A DNA stretch of 64,000 bases, from contig JAKCFM010000001.1 of the NCBI GenBank assembly GCA_025041195.1, positions 248,001-312,000 on the forward strand, read 5' to 3'. The notes beneath the pieces were generated by a model that did not search any database, was not told the origin of the DNA, and saw nothing but the letters and a program-made list of their open reading frames with translations. A program made the position numbers and the translations under genes. Below, piece by piece: positions 44,524 to 53,130 of this stretch (positions within the stretch are counted from its first letter, which is position 1; every line of letters begins with the position of its first letter). This DNA is from Halobacteriales archaeon YIM A00013. GTDB taxonomy: Archaea; Halobacteriota; Halobacteria; Halobacteriales; Haloarculaceae.

Positions 44524-47109
44524 CTATTCGATGACGATCACGGCGTCTTCGAGCTCTCGCACGTCTCCCGTCGTGTCGAACGTTCGGTCGATGACGGGTT
44601 CGTACAGCTCTGAATCGAGCTCCAGGCTGGCAACCGAAAGTGTGCCGTCGTTGATCGAGAACGCACCCTCTGCGATTGCCTGCTCGATATCTGCGAGCTG
44701 TTCGCCGTACATCGGACCGACCGTCGAATATTCGAGCTCGATGTCGACGATCCGTTCGCTAGCGGTCGGCTGTTGTTCGAGTCGTTCGAAGGTGTCAATT
44801 GTCATCGTCTGTGCGATCGCTTCCTCGAAACCATCGATCGGTCCGTACACCCCAACGCGGTCGAGCGGCGCATTCAGTGCCATCCCAGCGTCGGATTTGT
44901 AGCCACGAAGTGCACTGAGCACGGCGGTGGCCGTCGCACCGGCTTTTCTGTCGGAACTCCAGCCATGCGGTGTCGGCCAGGACTGCACGAACACCGACTG
45001 ATCGTAACAGCGGTGATACAGCTCATCCGACAGATGTGGAACGAGTGGCGCAAACAGCTCCAGCAGTCGTCGATGGACGGTTCTGAGGGTGAACGCCGTC
45101 GAGTCAGTATGATGGTGTTTCGATATTTCGAGATAATCATCACAGACGGTTCCCCAGAAGAACGTTCGGAGCTCTGTTCGTGCACGCCCAAATTCGAAGC
45201 GCTCGAATGCTGATGTGACCCGTTCGATCACATCGTCGAGTTCACACAGGAGCCAGCGATCCAGTTCGGTCAGTTGTTCGGGTTCGGTAGGCGCTCTCGG
45301 TGTGCGTTCATCGATCAGTTTCGTTGCGTTCCAGAGTTTCCGACAAAGTCGTTCGCCGGCCGCCAGCTCGGCCGTCTCGTAGGCGAAATCTTCGCCAACG
45401 CTTGTTCCGGCCGCCCAGTATCGGATTGCATCCATCGGAAAATCTGCCTGAATCCGCTCTGGGGCGATCGTGTTACCCTTCGATTTCGACATCGCCTCGC
45501 GATTTTCGTCGAGGACCATTCCATGGATGAGCACTGCATCGAACGGCGGTTCACCGGTGTGTTCGACACATTTCACGATCGTGTAAAACAGCCACGTTGA
45601 GATGATGTCGTGGCCCTGCGGGCGGAGGTCGGCCGGATACCGATCTGGACGGTCCATTGTGAACGTGTCTGTCGGTTCGTCGTAGCTCCAGTCGGCGTGA
45701 TGTAGCGGCGTCATTGCCGACGTCGCCCAGGTGTCGAACACGTCGGTTTCGGGGCTGAACACGTCGTGGCCACAGCTGGCACATTGCTCTGTTGGCGGCG
45801 CGTCGGAACGGGGATCCACCGGCAATGTGTCAGGATCAGCGAGCAGTGGGTCGTTGCAGCGCTCGCAGTACCAGACCGGGATCGGAACGCCGGCGTCTCG
45901 TTGCCGTGAGAGACACCAGTCCCACTCAAGTCCCTCGACCCAGTGTTCGAAGCGTGCGAACAGTGATTTTGGGTACCATGCCATTGAGCGGGCGGCCTCG
46001 AGATACTCGTCCGTTCGATCAAGCAGCCGGCAGTACCACTGCGCAGTGAGCTGAAATTCGATCGGCGTGTCACACCGCTCGTGAACGCCCACGGACTGTG
46101 AAATCGTTTCGCTGCATTCGATGACGCCAAGGTCCGTTCCGGTAGCGACGATTGCCTCTCTGGCGTCGTCGACTGACTGACCCGCATACTCGCCTGCCAG
46201 CTCGGTCATCACGCCGCGTTCATCGATCGCCCGTCGGAGTTCAAGGTCGTGCGCTCGATACCACTCCACGTCGGTCTGATCGCCAAACGTACAGCACATC
46301 ACGATTCCCGTGCCGGTGTCGCGGTCGACCCGTTCGTCGCTGTGGATCGATACCGTGTGTCCGAACAGTGGCACTGTTGCCCGTTTGTTCTCGAGTTCGT
46401 CGGCGCGTGGATCCTCGGGATGGACGAACAGCGCAACACACGCGGGCAGCAGTTCTGGGCGCGTGGTTGCGACGGTCACCGACGGTTCGGTCTCGAGCTC
46501 GAAAGTCACCTCGTGAAACTCTGCACTCCGGCGTTGCTCTTCGGTTTCGGCCTGGGCGATCGCCGTTTCGCACGCAGGACACCATAGGGTTGGAGCCCGC
46601 TCGCGATAGACGCGGTCGTTCGCTAACAGCCCCAGAAACGACGCCTGTGAGAGTTGCTTCAATGCTGGCTCGATCGTCTGATACGGTTCCTCCGTGTCGA
46701 TCGACAGCCCAAATGCCTCTAGCTGCTCGACGAACTCCCGTTCGTACTCGCTACACACCTCACGGGTGATCGACTCGAACGTTTCGCGGTCATACGCCGT
46801 GCGGTCGATTTCGCGCTTGCGTTCTGCGAGCCGTTCTGAGGCGATCCCATTGTCGTCGAAGCCGAGTGGGAAGTAGACCCCGCCGTCGGTCATCGAACGA
46901 AATCGGGCGACGATGTCCTGGAGGAGCGCCATATACAGGTGGCCGATGTGGAGCTCGCCCGAGATCGTCGGCGGTGGGGAATCGATCGTGTAGGCGTCGG
47001 TGGTGGGTGTCGATCTGTCGGTTCGCCAGCGGGTTCGTGCTCGCTGTTCGATCGCTGTCTGGTTGTAGCGACCGGCGAGCGATTCTGTCGTGTCTGTAAG
47101 TTCGTCCAT
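44524..47109 (-). CDS. valS: Valyl-tRNA synthetase
   Basis: An 861-residue class I synthetase. DSPPPTISGELHIGHLYMAL (about 43-62) holds the HIGH motif and the valine-type PPP lead; the entry FPLGFDDNGIASERLAE (about 79-95) is the archaeal ValRS form. CP1 editing segments (TTRPELLPACVALFV) and the motif AMSKSKGNTIAPERI (KMSKS region, about 546-560) follow. Zinc knuckles appear as CPACETA and CERCNDPLL...CASCGHD. The C-terminal anticodon domain is normal in length, with no missing motifs. Confidence 0.92.
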   Translation of the reverse strand: MDELTDTTESLAGRYNQTAIEQRARTRWRTDRSTPTTDAYTIDSPPPTISGELHIGHLYMALLQDIVARFRSMTDGGVYFPLGFDDNGIASERLAERKREIDRTAYDRETFESITREVCSEYEREFVEQLEAFGLSIDTEEPYQTIEPALKQLSQASFLGLLANDRVYRERAPTLWCPACETAIAQAETEEQRRSAEFHEVTFELETEPSVTVATTRPELLPACVALFVHPEDPRADELENKRATVPLFGHTVSIHSDERVDRDTGTGIVMCCTFGDQTDVEWYRAHDLELRRAIDERGVMTELAGEYAGQSVDDAREAIVATGTDLGVIECSETISQSVGVHERCDTPIEFQLTAQWYCRLLDRTDEYLEAARSMAWYPKSLFARFEHWVEGLEWDWCLSRQRDAGVPIPVWYCERCNDPLLADPDTLPVDPRSDAPPTEQCASCGHDVFSPETDVFDTWATSAMTPLHHADWSYDEPTDTFTMDRPDRYPADLRPQGHDIISTWLFYTIVKCVEHTGEPPFDAVLIHGMVLDENREAMSKSKGNTIAPERIQADFPMDAIRYWAAGTSVGEDFAYETAELAAGERLCRKLWNATKLIDERTPRAPTEPEQLTELDRWLLCELDDVIERVTSAFERFEFGRARTELRTFFWGTVCDDYLEISKHHHTDSTAFTLRTVHRRLLELFAPLVPHLSDELYHRCYDQSVFVQSWPTPHGWSSDRKAGATATAVLSALRGYKSDAGMALNAPLDRVGVYGPIDGFEEAIAQTMTIDTFERLEQQPTASERIVDIELEYSTVGPMYGEQLADIEQAIAEGAFSINDGTLSVASLELDSELYEPVIDRTFDTTGDVRELEDAVIVIE

Positions 47110-47698
47110 AATGGAATCGAAGACGCAATATTAGTCGGCAACAGTTCAGGCAATCTCGAAAAGAAAGATGGAGTGGCCCCTATTGGGGGCCTACGAAGAC
47201 ACCACTACCCGTTACAGGACAAGCGAGCGTTCCTGGAATCGATCGGGTTGACACTATCTCCTGATTTTCGACGATATTGTAAAACTCCTTCGCTAGGTGG
47301 ATGGTATCGAAAACTGATCAGCAGCTTCAGGTTGCTTCCGTGGATTTATTGTAAATACATAACACCATCTATCATGCCCAGAGACAAGTTTCTTCCATGG
47401 GATACGCATATCTTATTAGTTACGTCTCCATTTCTGTTTCTTCTGGCGATCGTCCTGTTTCCGGTGATGTTGTTGTTGCTGTCGTGGCTCTTCATGCGAG
47501 GAAACGACTGGCACTCGAAGAATCCACCCCTGGGTCGGAGATCTAGCCAATTGGATGCATTGAGGTGAGGTCGGCGTCTCCCGCATGTTCGCCCAGTGTT
47601 GATGGCAGCAGCAAACCCTCTGAACGGCACGTGAACTCGCTGACGGCTACGAATCTATCAGTTCTCTCCACGGCATCGGCGATTGGTTCCGACACCGA
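47110..47698. other. Mostly non-coding gap with one possible small membrane ORF
   Basis: About 590 bases between the valS start and the acidic exported protein. An ATG at 47374 opens a 64-codon plus-strand frame to 47568 encoding MPRDKFLPWDTHILLV and a long hydrophobic stretch (TSPFLFLLAIVLFPVMLLLL). It has no RBS I would trust and no recognised family; it may be a remnant or a small membrane protein. The area about 47230-47470 is less GC-rich than its neighbours. Confidence 0.35.
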
Positions 47699-48418
47699 TC
47701 AACTGTCATCGCTTTCAGTTTCATCAGGATCGTCGTCGTCCGAGTCATCACTGTCATCTGGTCCGTCTTCATTCTCTGCATCGTCGTCTTGGTCAGCTGC
47801 ATCGTCGTCATCACTCCCGTCAGCTCTGGCATCGTCCTCGTTCTCGTTGAGCTCGTCACCCACATCGGAGCCGGCGACGTTTGTCGCAAGTTCGACCATC
47901 TCAGGTGTCGTCAGTGACTCAATCCGTTCGCGGAGGGCATCGAAACGCTCCTCCGAGAGGTTGTTCGACGAGCGAACGGCTGCTGAGAGTGATTCGACAG
48001 ACCGATTGACACGCTCGAATCGTCGTTCGAGCACGTGGCTCTGGGCGACAAACGACGTAATCTCCGTGCGGTTTGCGTCGTCAATTGCAGTACTGCCAGC
48101 CCGTTGCGTTTCAAGCGCGTCCAACGTCGCTTCGATACGATCCGTTTCGGCTGCAACGATCGCTGCCCGAGATTCGTTGCTCGTTGCCGTCGACAGTCGG
48201 CTCTCGAACGAGCGTGACTGATACGCCCCGCGGAGTTCGGCCTCCTGTGCACCGACAATGCTACCATAATCGTTGCCAGCCCCGTCAGGGGTGTCAGATC
48301 CGGGCTGATCGAACGGCTTGGTGTCGATATCGAACGCCAGTACGCCGGCTAGTGCTCCACAAACGACCCCGAGAGTGATCAACATCGTTGCCATCGTTCT
48401 CATGGAAACTGCTCTCAT
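47699..48418 (-). CDS. Exported haloarchaeal protein with acidic tail
   Basis: A 239-residue secreted or membrane-attached protein. One N-terminal hydrophobic helix (TMATMLITLGVVCGALAGVL, about 8-27) is followed by a helical body (about 50-180) likely to form a coiled coil, and then a very acidic tail (about 185-239: EDDARADGSDDDDAADQDDD and more). I associate this layout with the haloarchaeal DUF7096 group, whose role is unknown. Its ATG overlaps the stop of the membrane HTH gene upstream by four bases (ATGA), so the two are a coupled pair. Confidence 0.78.
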   Translation of the reverse strand: MRAVSMRTMATMLITLGVVCGALAGVLAFDIDTKPFDQPGSDTPDGAGNDYGSIVGAQEAELRGAYQSRSFESRLSTATSNESRAAIVAAETDRIEATLDALETQRAGSTAIDDANRTEITSFVAQSHVLERRFERVNRSVESLSAAVRSSNNLSEERFDALRERIESLTTPEMVELATNVAGSDVGDELNENEDDARADGSDDDDAADQDDDAENEDGPDDSDDSDDDDPDETESDDS

Positions 48419-49464
48419 GACGACTCACTTCCATCCGCGCCGTCTACTGTGAGGACGTTCTCGTTTCCAAGCCGGAACCGTTCAATTTCTCCGCTATCGC
48501 GCAATGTGCTGACGCTGCGACTGACTTTCGAATCGCTCCATCCGAGTGTGGCCACAAGCTCCTGCTGTTTGACACGACCACCGCGCTGTTCGATCTCCCA
48601 GAGAATCCGCTCTTCGTTACTCATCAGGGCTGGATCCATCTCCTGGGTGGTTGGGGCAATTGACTCGGCTTTGTCTGTGTCTGACGTGTGATCGTCAGTT
48701 GGTTCGTTCATCGGAAGCCACTTCAGAGGTCGACCGGCGCTGTGCCACCAAAAGACCGCACCGCTCATGAGACAGACCAGCCCAGCGACGAACAATGCCA
48801 CCGGAGCGGTGCCGTTCCAAATACCGTCTCTGGCGAGCACGACCCGAGGCCCCTCGCGGTCGAACCATGTTGGTCCAGTCCAGATTACCGATTGGTCTCG
48901 TGCTTCGCTGGCGCTCTCGTGGACAGTTTTGGTGTGATAGCCGTCCGGCCAGGAGATTTGCAATCGGCTCCCGTCATCGAGATGGAGCCCCCCGAGTGTA
49001 TTGCCAATGCTGATCCGCCCGTTATCGATGGCTGCAAATCCATGCCAGGTGTACGAATACGTCACGACGCCATAGGGGCGTGGGAGCTGGCGCGTTTGTG
49101 CACGGACGGTCACATTCTGGACACGCATCACGCGTGGTGTTGCGTTGTTTGCCGACCGGACCGTTTGACCGATGCGCCGCTCGAAGCGGTCGAGATACGC
49201 CGACCGGTTCGTTTCGATGTCGCGCTGGAGGGTTTCGAACGCGCCTGTGCGATTCGACCGATTGAGCATGAACCGATATTCTACTGAAGCGGTTGCACTG
49301 CCATCATCGCGGACGTCGAACCGGAGCAACACACGATCGGCATCGAGTTCGGAGTCCTGCAGCTGTGGTGTCTCGGCGTGAGTGAGTGCAGAGTTTGGAA
49401 CTGCCCCCCCGACGGGGGCGGTGAGGACGGCGAGTACAATCGAGACGTGAATAGCCAGTTGCAT
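48415..49464 (-). CDS. Membrane-anchored helix-turn-helix regulator
   Basis: A 349-residue protein with an N-terminal signal-like helix (AIHVSIVLAVLTAPVGGA), an extracytoplasmic beta-rich domain (about 30-215), one membrane helix (ALFVAGLVCLMSGAVFWWHS, about 219-240) and a C-terminal winged helix in the cytoplasm: RILWEIEQRGGRVKQQELVA then LGWSDSKVSRSVSTLRDSGE (about 286-325). This is the haloarchaeal one-protein sensor-regulator plan (I associate it with DUF7343/DUF7345). Target genes are unknown. Coupled with the acidic exported protein downstream, which could be its ligand, regulator or target. Confidence 0.85.
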   Translation of the reverse strand: MQLAIHVSIVLAVLTAPVGGAVPNSALTHAETPQLQDSELDADRVLLRFDVRDDGSATASVEYRFMLNRSNRTGAFETLQRDIETNRSAYLDRFERRIGQTVRSANNATPRVMRVQNVTVRAQTRQLPRPYGVVTYSYTWHGFAAIDNGRISIGNTLGGLHLDDGSRLQISWPDGYHTKTVHESASEARDQSVIWTGPTWFDREGPRVVLARDGIWNGTAPVALFVAGLVCLMSGAVFWWHSAGRPLKWLPMNEPTDDHTSDTDKAESIAPTTQEMDPALMSNEERILWEIEQRGGRVKQQELVATLGWSDSKVSRSVSTLRDSGEIERFRLGNENVLTVDGADGSESS

Positions 49465-49660
49465 GCGCTCTTGATGTCAAATTACGGTATCGATGGGGAG
49501 AATAAATGGCTATCGATCGTTTCGAAGGCCAGTCGCTTTCAGTGGATTCCAGCGGTTGCAACTCGATGAAAACCCGTGCAAATGGCCCACAAACTGCCGA
49601 ATTTGGCCGTAACGACGTTGCGGGTATATGGGGATGTGTGGCGTCCAGATGATTGCAACG

Positions 49661-49987
49661 ATGCGACAAAAAATAATAGCACTCCTGATTGTTGCAGTGC
49701 TGTTGATTGGCGGCGGTACCGCAGCTGCGCTTGATGGAACCCAGACGCAGATCGTTGGTGAGGCTCCCTCACCATCCGAAGATGATGCGGATGGTAGAGA
49801 CGACCAGGATGACGTAGACGACCGTGCTGAGCAAGATGAGACGGATGATAGAGACGACCAGGATGACGTAGACGATCGTGCTGAGCAAGATGAGACGGAT
49901 GATAGAGACGACCAGGATGACGTAGACGATCGTGCTGAGCAAGATGAGACGGATGACAGAGATGACCGTGATGACGTGAATGCCTGA
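49661..49987 (+). CDS. Acidic tandem-repeat exported protein
   Basis: A 108-residue protein with an N-terminal hydrophobic helix (MRQKIIALLIVAVLLIGGGT) and a mature part made of an 18-residue repeat, DDRDDQDDVDDRAEQDET, in three copies plus a partial fourth. The DNA repeats have a 54-base period starting at 49796, 49850, 49904 and 49958; copies 2 and 3 are identical and copy 1 differs at one base. It is extremely acidic. No catalytic motif is present. A long minus-strand Ser-rich frame over the same bases is a shadow of the repeats. Function unknown. Confidence 0.65.
   Translation: MRQKIIALLIVAVLLIGGGTAAALDGTQTQIVGEAPSPSEDDADGRDDQDDVDDRAEQDETDDRDDQDDVDDRAEQDETDDRDDQDDVDDRAEQDETDDRDDRDDVNA
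49790..49980 (+). repeat. 54-base tandem repeat (three copies and a partial fourth)
   Basis: Copies of AGAGACGACCAGGATGACGT... start at 49796, 49850 and 49904; a shorter diverged copy starts at 49958. Each codes for the same 18 acidic residues. The near-identity at DNA level suggests recent expansion by slippage or unequal crossover. Confidence 0.85.
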
Positions 49988-50086
49988 GCCCAAGCCGAAT
50001 CGGCCAATCTAACGCGGCCGGCCGTTCACGGCCGTTTACGAGTTACTGATCAACTGAAAAATAACGCATCCGCTGATTAGAACTGG

Positions 50087-52219
50087 CTATTCTGCTGCTG
50101 TGGTCGATGCTCCGGACCGTCCTGCAGTCGACGTATTTCCAACGGCTTCTGCAAGCAGTTCGGAGAGCCCGACGATCTCGATGTCGTCTTCGAAGCCGCC
50201 GGTTTTGCGCCCGTCTTCGTACATCGTCATGCACATCGGACAGGCGACGACGAACGTTTCGATCTCTGCGCCGGCGTCGGTGTCTTCGAGCGCCTCACGG
50301 AGCCGCTCTTCGCTCGGTTTGGTCTCCTCTTCGAGATCCATCCAGAGGCCACCACCGCCACCACCACAGCAGTATGAGTTGGCGCGGTTGCGCGGCATTT
50401 CATGGAGCTCACAGCCGGTCTGGCGGACCAGCTCGCGCGGTGCCTCGTACTCGTCATTGAACCGCCCGAGATGGCACGGATCGTGGTACGTGACGGTGTA
50501 ATCCAGCTCGCTTCCGGTGAGACCGAGTTGCGGAACGAGCTCTTGCACCAACTGGGTGTAATGATAGACGTCGATCTCGCCGTCTTCATTCCAGCCGAAC
50601 TCTGGATACTCGTTCGTGAACGTGTTGAACGAGTGGGGATCCGTACAGACGATCGATTCGAACTCGCAGTCTTCGAACTGCGCGACGTTGTCCTCAACGA
50701 GCATCTCGTAGAGTCCTTCTTCACCAACACGACGGATATCGTTGCCGTCGTTTTGCTCATCATCGTAGAGAATGCCGTAGCTCACGTCGGCTGCCTCCAA
50801 GATGGTCGCCAGCGATCTGGCCACCGCCTGATTGCGCTCGTCGTAGCTCGGATAGTCTCCAACGTACCAAAGATACTCGACAGGCTCATCGCGGGCGTCT
50901 GGCACCTCGAAATCCAGTTCGTCCACCCAGTCCGGACGCTTTCGCTCGGGATCGCCGAACGTGTTTCCGTTCTGGAAGACGTTCATCATCGCCTCCTGGA
51001 CGGTTTCAGTCATCTGGCCGGATTCGGTGAGCCGGCGGTTCATCTCCGTGAACTGCGTGACGTGCTCGATTTCGACGGGACATGCGTCCATGCAGGCCAT
51101 ACACGCCATACACGAGTCCATCGTCGAGCTGTCGATGACGCTCGTGCCACCATCGGCGATGATCGGCTTTGATTCCGTCCGACCAGCGTCGAGATCTTTG
51201 CGATACTCTCTGAGATCGAGGATCACGTCGCGTGGATCGAGCGGCCGACCGGACGCTTTCGCCGGACAGACCGACGAACAGCGACCACACTTCGTACAAG
51301 CGTCGTGATCGAGCAACTGCTTCCAGGAGAAATCCTCGATGTCGCTCGCACCGATCTCGTCGGGCGAGGCGTCTTCTGGGACGCCAGGGAGTCGAACGCC
51401 CGCCTTCTCATCGCGGGTGACGACGTTGGCGAAACTCGAAATCATGTGGAACGGCTTGGCAAGCGGGATCGAGGCGATGAAGACGAACGCCAGCAAAGCG
51501 TGTGCCCACCAGGCGATGGGATAGATCGACGTGGCCATCGACGTAGTGACACCTGCGAGCCCGAGCACGTCGGCGGTGAACCAGCCGACGAAGCTCACCG
51601 TCTCAAACTCCGGAAAGCCGCTGGCGAGGATGCGAACGCCCTCGACGAGATAGCCACCAACGCCGAGCAAAAACAGCATCCAGACGAGATAGCCGTCTTC
51701 AGCACTGGTGTGACGTCCCCAGAGCCGCTCGTTGCGGGTGACATAGCGCCGATACAGCGCAACGCCGAGTCCCACGACGAACAACAGCCCCATCGCGTCC
51801 ATCACGAACGAGTAGGAGAGGTAGAACGCTCCCGTGAAAAAGGACTGCTCGGACCCCATTGCGGCCGTAACCTTCCGGTAGAAGTCCATATCGATCATCA
51901 GGATCGTCGTCCCGATGAGCAGGGTCAGAAAGCCCCAGAGGATGAATGAGTGCATGAGGCCGCCGACGAAATCTCGGTTGAACTGCTTTTCATTGGAGCC
52001 GACGATCTTCGCGGCGCTGACGATTCGTTGTGGAAGGTCGTCGAGTCGCTCGAACGGGTCATCAGTACCATCCGCGTAGCGTGCGAACCGCCGGTAGGCA
52101 AGCGCTCCGAACACCAGAATCGTCACGACAGCGAGGTAGTAAAACACTGCCTCGCCTATCGGTCCAATGAGCCAGAACGTCTCACGTGTCGGCGTTTGTG
52201 CCTGCAAGAGGCTCGTCAT
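50087..52219 (-). CDS. Membrane-bound HdrD-like Fe-S oxidoreductase
   Basis: A 710-residue fusion. Residues 1-265 are a NarI-like membrane part with about six helices and histidines suited to haem b (H90, H240, H258). Two ferredoxin-type clusters follow, C308/C311/C314/C318 and C370/C373/C376/C380, each a CxxCxxCxxxC motif. The C-terminal part is the heterodisulfide-reductase-like region with YHDPCHLGR (about 593-601) and the glycine-rich CCGGGGGGLWM (about 620-630), giving one complete CCG domain, while the first CCG half is degenerate. Such proteins pass electrons between quinones and a thiol or unknown acceptor. It appears as a single gene. Confidence 0.9.
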   Translation of the reverse strand: MTSLLQAQTPTRETFWLIGPIGEAVFYYLAVVTILVFGALAYRRFARYADGTDDPFERLDDLPQRIVSAAKIVGSNEKQFNRDFVGGLMHSFILWGFLTLLIGTTILMIDMDFYRKVTAAMGSEQSFFTGAFYLSYSFVMDAMGLLFVVGLGVALYRRYVTRNERLWGRHTSAEDGYLVWMLFLLGVGGYLVEGVRILASGFPEFETVSFVGWFTADVLGLAGVTTSMATSIYPIAWWAHALLAFVFIASIPLAKPFHMISSFANVVTRDEKAGVRLPGVPEDASPDEIGASDIEDFSWKQLLDHDACTKCGRCSSVCPAKASGRPLDPRDVILDLREYRKDLDAGRTESKPIIADGGTSVIDSSTMDSCMACMACMDACPVEIEHVTQFTEMNRRLTESGQMTETVQEAMMNVFQNGNTFGDPERKRPDWVDELDFEVPDARDEPVEYLWYVGDYPSYDERNQAVARSLATILEAADVSYGILYDDEQNDGNDIRRVGEEGLYEMLVEDNVAQFEDCEFESIVCTDPHSFNTFTNEYPEFGWNEDGEIDVYHYTQLVQELVPQLGLTGSELDYTVTYHDPCHLGRFNDEYEAPRELVRQTGCELHEMPRNRANSYCCGGGGGGLWMDLEEETKPSEERLREALEDTDAGAEIETFVVACPMCMTMYEDGRKTGGFEDDIEIVGLSELLAEAVGNTSTAGRSGASTTAAE

Positions 52220-52312
52220 GGATTATCAGGATAGAAGGAGAAGGTTAAGTCTTACCAACAACCTTTCCACAGAAAGGAGTTGTTTTGGGGGTGAAACTCC
52301 CGATATTCGCAA

Positions 52313-52987
52313 TTATCGCCAGGACGTGTTCACGAGCCACTCGGTGAGCTCGCGCTGGGCTTTGCGCAGATGTTCGGATGCTGTTCCAGTCGCACAATCG
52401 AGCCGCTTTGCAACGTCGTCGATCGAGGCTGTTCTGGGGACATCGAAGTAGCCACAGTCGTTTGCGACAGTGAGCGCGTCGTACTGTCGGTCGGTCAGTG
52501 CTGGACCAAAGCCACCGCGCAGGCGCTCGTAGTTTCCGACCCGTGCGATCGTCACGCCCATCTCCTCTGGAAGGTGGTCGATCGTCGTTTGCAGTCGTTC
52601 GGCCCGTCCGACCACCGTCATCCTGGCAGTTCCGTCGCTCCGGAAATCAACGGGTGGTACGACGATCACTCCCGTTCGTTCGAACACCGCAAACAGCTGC
52701 TCGTCAGGAGTGATCGGTTCCTGCTCGATATACGCATAAAATGTCCCCGGCGAGCTGGTTGTGTCCGGGTTGCTCAACTCGTAAAACGAGATCTCGGGCA
52801 CGTCTTCGAGTGCTTGCTCGTAGAGCTGCCGGTCTCCCTCCACCGCAAACAAAAACGTGTCCGGCCCGGTCGTTCGGGTGCCATAGAGCAACCGATCTCG
52901 TGCGAGCCCATCGTGTTCGACGATGCGTTGGTGGACAGGATGGATAAATTGGTCTGAAAAATCAATGGCCAGACGAACGTATTTCAT
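52313..52987 (-). CDS. HTH_10 (bacterio-opsin-activator-type) regulator
   Basis: A 224-residue regulator. The C-terminal HTH_10 domain reads DRQYDALTVANDCGYFDVPR then SIDDVAKRLDCATGTASEHL (about 168-210). The N-terminal 160 residues are the usual haloarchaeal input domain of the Bat class with no metal motif. The start at 52987 (MKYVRLAIDF) is chosen because MKYVRL is the usual opening; the upstream frame to 53086 is not similar. It stands divergent from the orphan nuoCD gene, 143 bases away, so it may control it. Confidence 0.87.
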   Translation of the reverse strand: MKYVRLAIDFSDQFIHPVHQRIVEHDGLARDRLLYGTRTTGPDTFLFAVEGDRQLYEQALEDVPEISFYELSNPDTTSSPGTFYAYIEQEPITPDEQLFAVFERTGVIVVPPVDFRSDGTARMTVVGRAERLQTTIDHLPEEMGVTIARVGNYERLRGGFGPALTDRQYDALTVANDCGYFDVPRTASIDDVAKRLDCATGTASEHLRKAQRELTEWLVNTSWR

Positions 52988-53130
52988 TGGCTGTGGCCAC
53001 TCATTACGGCGTATAAACGATATCGCATCTCTGTGACACTCTCCGTCATTACTCCGGCCGGTCGATTTCAGTATAAACTGCCGCACAGCTTCGCCAGCAG
53101 CTGTTCAGTCTGCGGGTTTCTATCGGAGGT

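Noticed and set aside
49510-50007. A Ser-rich minus-strand repeat protein (SSWSSLSSVSSCSARSST)
   Set aside because: It is the reverse reading of the 54-base repeat; only the plus-strand frame has a signal-like start and acidic halophile composition.
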